This document shows, one piece after another, positions 60,501-64,000 of a DNA stretch of 64,000 nt. Origin of the DNA: Verrucomicrobiota bacterium (lineage in GTDB: Bacteria > Verrucomicrobiota > Verrucomicrobiia > Limisphaerales > J093); assembly GCA_027493615.1 (NCBI GenBank), contig JAOSKK010000001.1, positions 673,629 to 737,628 on the forward strand. Direction: 5' to 3'. Made by a program: the position numbers and the translations under genes. The notes under the pieces are model-generated. The model saw nothing but the letters and a program-made list of their open reading frames with translations. It had not been told where the DNA came from and did not search any database. Every line of letters begins with the position of its first letter. Position 1 is the stretch's first letter.

Positions 60501-63148
60501 GGATGGCCGTCGATGCCGAGGGCATGGTTTACGACCAGATTGGCGCTTCCGGCGGCCACGGCCGTGACCAATCCGCCGGCCCGGACGGTGGCCACGTCCG
60601 GTCGCGGACTTTGATAGACGGTAAGCGGAGATGCGGTGAGATCGACCCGGGTGCCGTCGCTGTAGACCCCGACGATGCGCAGTTGGACGGTCCGGCCTGG
60701 AGCCAGCGTGGTTTCCGGGGCGCCGACCTCCAGACGCACGAGCGTGGCTGCGCCGGGCGCCGCCAATCCGGCCAGATGTCGGGCCAGGAAGAACGGCGGG
60801 CACGGGGCCCAGCCCTGGGCCGTGGCATGATTGCGGATCTCGGTGATCTTGCCATCGAGGACCGCCTGGCCGGCTTGGTAGGCGCCGTCGGTCCGTGCGC
60901 CGTCGTGGCCCACGTTGAACGCGCTCACCCCGTTGACAAACTGGGTATGCAGCGAAGTCTGGTGCTGCGCCACCCGCGCGCCGAGGATCAGCTCGGCTTC
61001 GGCGGCGTCCCGGTCGCAAGGTACCGATTCCGCCTCGATCGCCGTCTCGATGTTCTGCCAGAGGGGCCCGAGAATGCCTGGCCAGTCGACGTCCCGGTGA
61101 TGGACCTCGTGGGCGAGGCTGGCGGCGCGCAGGTGCCAGGAACCGCGACCGCGACCGAGGTACCCGGCCAACTCGTCGATGATGGCGCAGTAGTTTCCGG
61201 CGACCACGTTGCCGCCCGCGCCGGTGACCGGTTCGGTGCTCACAAAGCCGCTGTTCAGGCTGGTGTTGATCTTGCCGCGCCAGACAAGCCGGGAGACGCG
61301 GAACTTCCAAGACTGCGAGCCGGCGTCGAAGCAGATGCCCCCTTGGATTTCGAACCCGCGGTGGCTGGTGTAGTTGCCACCCGCATCGGCGTCGTTGTTG
61401 GTGATGGGCCAATCGCTCTGGTCCACGGGACCCGGGGCGTTGGCGCCACAGGCCGGGCCCAAACCGTCGCAGTCGCCATCCCCGTCCCCGTCCCCGTCGC
61501 CATCGCCATCGCCATCCCCGTCGCCGTCGCCGTCGCCGTCGCCGTCCCCGTCCCCATCACCGTCTCCGTCCCCGTCGCCATCCCCATCACCGTCTCCGTC
61601 GCCATCGCCATCCCCGTCTCCGTCTCCGTCTCCGTCTCCGTCCCCATCACCGCCGCCGAGGAGGTTGTCGCAATTACCGTCCGAGCCCGGGAAGGTACCG
61701 TGCCAGCCAGGCTGTCGAACCCCCACGCCCGGGTCGGTCTCCACGAAGTTGCCGTCCGCGGTCACGGTCATCGGCCCGCCGAGTTCCCACTTGCCGGTTT
61801 GGTGGTTAAAGCTCCAGAGGGCGCTCTTGGCGCCAGGCGGCAGTTTCAAGCCCGTGCGGGGGTCGGGCAGGTTTGGAAAACGCACGGGTGCAGGAACGTC
61901 GAAGTTCAGGGCACCGTCTGTCTGGATCGTGATGACCAGCGGCAAAGCCAGGCCGGGCGGCAGCGGTTCGGGCAACCGGTCGGGCGGAACAGGGGCGATG
62001 CCGACGCGTCCCCCGCGATTGCCGTCATCCGAGAAGAGCGAGTTGGCGGGAACGACCACCTCGACGCCCTGCAAGCCGGGGTTTTGCTCGATGACGGCCG
62101 GTGGGAAAGTGACGCGGGTGTCGGCAGTGGTGCTCACGGGCTGTAGGGTGCCGGCTTTGACCAGCGGCAGGTAGATCGTGCCCGTTCCCGCGGCCAGGTT
62201 ATCCTCCCGTCCCGCCACTGCTTCCCAGGCCTTCCCGACGACCGGATAATAGTCGCCGCCGGGCCACTGGCTGCCCACGGCCGTGCGGCCGTCGACATGC
62301 ACGAAGAAGCGGCCTACAGGGACAGGCTGCAGCTTGAAGCGGCCGCTGGCGTCGGTCGTTGTGCGCAGGGTTTCCTCGGCCCCGTCCACGGTGATGGTGA
62401 CGCCCGCCAGAGGCCGGTTGACGAACTCTCCCGGCTCCCCGCCCGCGTCGGGGTCGGACGCGAATATCTGGCCCACCACCGCCGTGGTGGCGACCGGCGT
62501 GGCATTGAACGTGTCAAAGAACAGGGACCGTCGACCGCCCGGTTGGCCGTCGCCGTCGGCGTCGAGGAGTTGGCCGGACGCGTCGCGGAGGTCCGTGCCG
62601 TCGAGCGTCACCCGGATCCGGGCACCGGCTGGGAGGTTCTCGAGGTAGAAAAGGATGGCCCGGCGTCGGTCCTGGGAGAGCTCGACGCGGGTGAGCAGGC
62701 GGCGGCCGCCGAATTCCGCGTAGAGTCGGGTGGTGTCCAGCACTGTGTCGGCCGCCAGCGGCGCGGAGAAATCGAACATGGTCGGGCGGGTGACGATGAC
62801 CCCGTTGGCACCATTCGGGGGCGAGGTCATTTCAACCACGGTCAGCGGTCGCTCGCCGGCGGCGCGGAGGCGGAAGTAGCGGGTTTGGCCCTGGACCTCG
62901 ACGCTGACGGTCAGGCGGTCGCCGTCCGGCACGACGGGCCGGCCAACGGGTTCCCAAAGGGCTCCGGGTCCGAGGCGGGGGGTCGCCTCGAGGACGTACT
63001 CGGCGGCGGCGGGCCACGCGATCCGTACCGACTGCGGGGGCTGGGTCTGAACGCTCAGCGCCGGCGGTGAGGGTGCTTGCGTGAGCACGCCCACGGCACC
63101 GACGACGGAGCCGAGGGCGACAAGCCAAAGGACACGCTGCCTGGTCAT
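57594..63148 (-). CDS. Giant exported protein with Asp-Gly tract, calcium-type repeats and HEVHH motif (several frameshifts)
   Basis: ATG complementary to 63146-63148 gives a signal peptide (MTRQRVLWLVALGSVVGAVG). The protein is about 1,850 aa. In order: a YVLEATPRLGPGALWEPVGR domain, an Ig-like region, a carboxypeptidase-like beta segment (GVTITVDGAEETLRTTTDAS), an Asp-Gly tract of about 30 repeats (near residue 530), and a domain with HEVHHRDVDW at about residue 680, a zincin-like HExxH with Glu at IETAIEAES. Thrombospondin-type-3-like calcium repeats (DTDGDGRTDF, DADGDGLRNRTEYELGTNP) and an LVIVP-type beta-propeller-like region follow. Repeats YLNA/SYLN end it. Frames change near 59870, 58860, 58715, 58590 and 58360. 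Confidence 0.8.
61473..61650 (-). repeat. In-frame hexanucleotide tract encoding (Asp-Gly)n
   Basis: About 30 tandem 6-bp units of the GAY-GGN type on the minus strand, lying within the giant protein gene and changing protein length in steps of two residues if copy number varies. Third-base variation (GGC, GGG, GGA) shows that it is old rather than newly expanded. Confidence 0.95.
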
Positions 63149-63324
63149 GAGATCCGGAGGGGTGGCGGGGGAAAGACGCGGAAGGAAGCGGGAGGCAACA
63201 CGGGGTACGCCCGGGGTTCCGCGCAAGCGGGGCGCACCGGTTCGCCGGTCCGGGCGATGGCGGCATCGTCGAGTCGCTGGGTCCTCACCACGGCGGTAGG
63301 GGTAGCACGGGGGGGAGTGTAGTC

Positions 63325-63365
63325 AAGTCAAATTGTTTATTGAATTCAGTATACTTATTGATAAT
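63325..63365 (+). promoter_or_regulatory. AT-rich candidate promoter region
   Basis: An AT-rich island with TTGAAT-N16-TAATCC and TATACT elements. It is the best promoter candidate for the N-acetylglutamate synthase gene at 63467 or the divergent giant-protein gene. The exact start site cannot be fixed. Confidence 0.35.
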
Positions 63366-63384
63366 CCCGCCGTTGGAGGCGGGA
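63365..63384 (+). promoter_or_regulatory. Hairpin in the leader of the arginine gene
   Basis: A 7-bp perfect stem (TCCCGCC/GGCGGGA) with a 6-base loop directly after the AT-rich region. There is no U-tract, so it is not a classical terminator; a leader structure is possible. Confidence 0.3.
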
Positions 63385-63466
63385 CTGCTGGGCGGTGCGC
63401 AAAAAAGCGTTGCGCGGCGGCGAGGGACTCCGCCTGAATAACCGCGGCCTTCGGGCTCCGACCGCT

Positions 63467-64000
63467 GTGAAACCAACCGACCTGCGGGGCATCCTGCAAT
63501 ACATACCGCGCTTCCGCGAGAAGCCGTTCGTCATCAGCCTGGATGGGGTGATCGTGACGGACGAGAACTTCGCGAACATCCTGATGGACGTGGCCGTGCT
63601 GCGCTCGCTCAGCATCCGGGTGGTGCTGGTCCATGGGGCCTCGGCCCAGATCCGGCTCCTTGCCCAGCAGCAGGCGGTGGCGGCCTCGAACTTGGACGGA
63701 ACCGGCGTGACGGATCCGGAGACGTTGCGGCTGGCGCTGACGGCGTCGAACCGGCTCACACACGAGATCCTCGAGGGCCTCGCGACGCAAGACCTGCGCG
63801 CAGCCTGCCCGAACGCGATTGTGGCGCATCCGACGGGGATCTTGCACGGGGTGGACCAGCAACTGACGGGCAAGGTTGAACGGGTGGACACGGAGCTGCT
63901 GCTGGCCCTGCTGCAGGACGGCATCATTCCAGTCATCCCGCCGCTGGGGTTTGACGGCGAAGGGCGCACGTACCGGGTGAACTCGGACGGTGTGGCGGTG
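63467..64000 (+). CDS. argA: N-acetylglutamate synthase-type amino-acid kinase domain, 5' part
   Basis: GTG 63467 gives VKPTDLRGILQYIPRFREKP, the usual opening of bacterial ArgA-type proteins; the frame is open up to 63395 but that part is not conserved. The amino-acid kinase fold is visible: FVISLDGVIVTDENFANILM, RVVLVHGASAQIRLL, and DGIIPVIPPLGFDGEGRTYRV with NSDGVAV. The window ends before the C-terminal GNAT domain. It acetylates glutamate for arginine synthesis; ArgB (acetylglutamate kinase) is the alternative, but the LRGILQYIP start favours ArgA. The frame is intact to the end. Confidence 0.85.
   Translation, partial: MKPTDLRGILQYIPRFREKPFVISLDGVIVTDENFANILMDVAVLRSLSIRVVLVHGASAQIRLLAQQQAVAASNLDGTGVTDPETLRLALTASNRLTHEILEGLATQDLRAACPNAIVAHPTGILHGVDQQLTGKVERVDTELLLALLQDGIIPVIPPLGFDGEGRTYRVNSDGVAV

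Larger units (their letters stand above)
63149..63466. other. Intergenic gap with AT-rich patch
   Basis: About 320 bases between divergent genes. The stretch 63325-63365 is strikingly AT-rich for this window (AAATTGTTTATTGAATTCAG, then TATACTTATTGATAAT) and probably carries promoters. A hairpin (TCCCGCC-GTTGGA-GGCGGGA, 63365-63384) follows on the side of the arginine gene. The rest holds nothing recognisable. Confidence 0.55.

Noticed and set aside
59780..62146. 788-codon plus-strand open frame with Ser-Pro repeats
   Set aside because: It is the antisense of the Asp-Gly protein; the Ser-Pro run is the complement of the Asp-Gly tract.
1..64000. CRISPR array, prophage, insertion sequence with transposase, rRNA or tRNA genes
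   Set aside because: No spaced identical repeats, phage structural genes, transposase motifs or RNA gene patterns were found on reading both strands; a tRNA search program was not available, so a tRNA could still have been missed.

Overview
The window looks like a chromosomal segment of a GC-rich member of the Verrucomicrobiota. The markers are a DUF1080 (3-keto-disaccharide hydrolase) protein, a prepilin-like protein with the short [10 protein letters not shown] leader typical of the phylum, very large secreted beta-helix, kelch and calcium-repeat proteins, a bacterial alpha-2-macroglobulin, a DUF5107/TPR protein, an ECF sigma factor overlapping a Ser/Thr kinase, and hopanoid genes. The taxon is inferred from gene content; no rRNA or tRNA gene was recognised.

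Layout. 0-12.4 kb: the end of an alpha-E protein and a transglutaminase, a Tat-exported sugar isomerase-like protein, a kinase-ECF pair, a signalling block (two similar single-domain response regulators flanking a histidine kinase/NtrC-type pair) and a DUF1080 protein. 12.5-23 kb: a YihY/BrkB membrane protein, GNAT, thiamine-phosphate synthase, a PfkB kinase, an exported beta-helix protein of about 1,430 aa and an exported FAD oxidoreductase. 23-31 kb: DUF5107/TPR protein, a truncated ATP-binding regulator, recA with a recognisable promoter, an exported protein and a prepilin-like protein. 31-39.6 kb: alpha-2-macroglobulin, then yicC-gmk-coaC. 39.6-47.5 kb: a histidine kinase/sigma-54 regulator pair running by overlapping ORFs into hpnD and hpnK, then an EamA/SMR-like membrane protein, and an opposing Rrf2-MidA-HpnG operon. 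47.7-51.1 kb: a TRAP transporter and a universal stress protein. 51.2-54.4 kb: an opposing 2-aminoethylphosphonate operon (MFS carrier, PhnX-type HAD, PhnW). 54.5-63.1 kb: an FHA/zinc-binding protein and two giant secreted proteins, one with about 30 Asp-Gly repeats. 63.5 kb to the end: an N-acetylglutamate synthase-type gene running off the window.

Two features cut across the whole window. First, many otherwise convincing genes are broken by single-base frameshifts, and at least 17 of these are repaired by adding one base to a G or C homopolymer. This points to sequence error rather than gene decay, so such genes are annotated here as one CDS spanning the reconstructed reading frames. Second, the intergenic gaps carry repeats: two copies of a long palindromic element, three copies of a 45-56 bp CTCCGCAGATTGCG-type element, a 29-bp-arm inverted repeat, and three runs of degenerate 7-bp units. 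The most interesting candidates are these repeat families, the FHA-zinc protein, the Asp-Gly protein with an HEVHH motif, the two-component/hopanoid overlap chain and the phosphonate operon.
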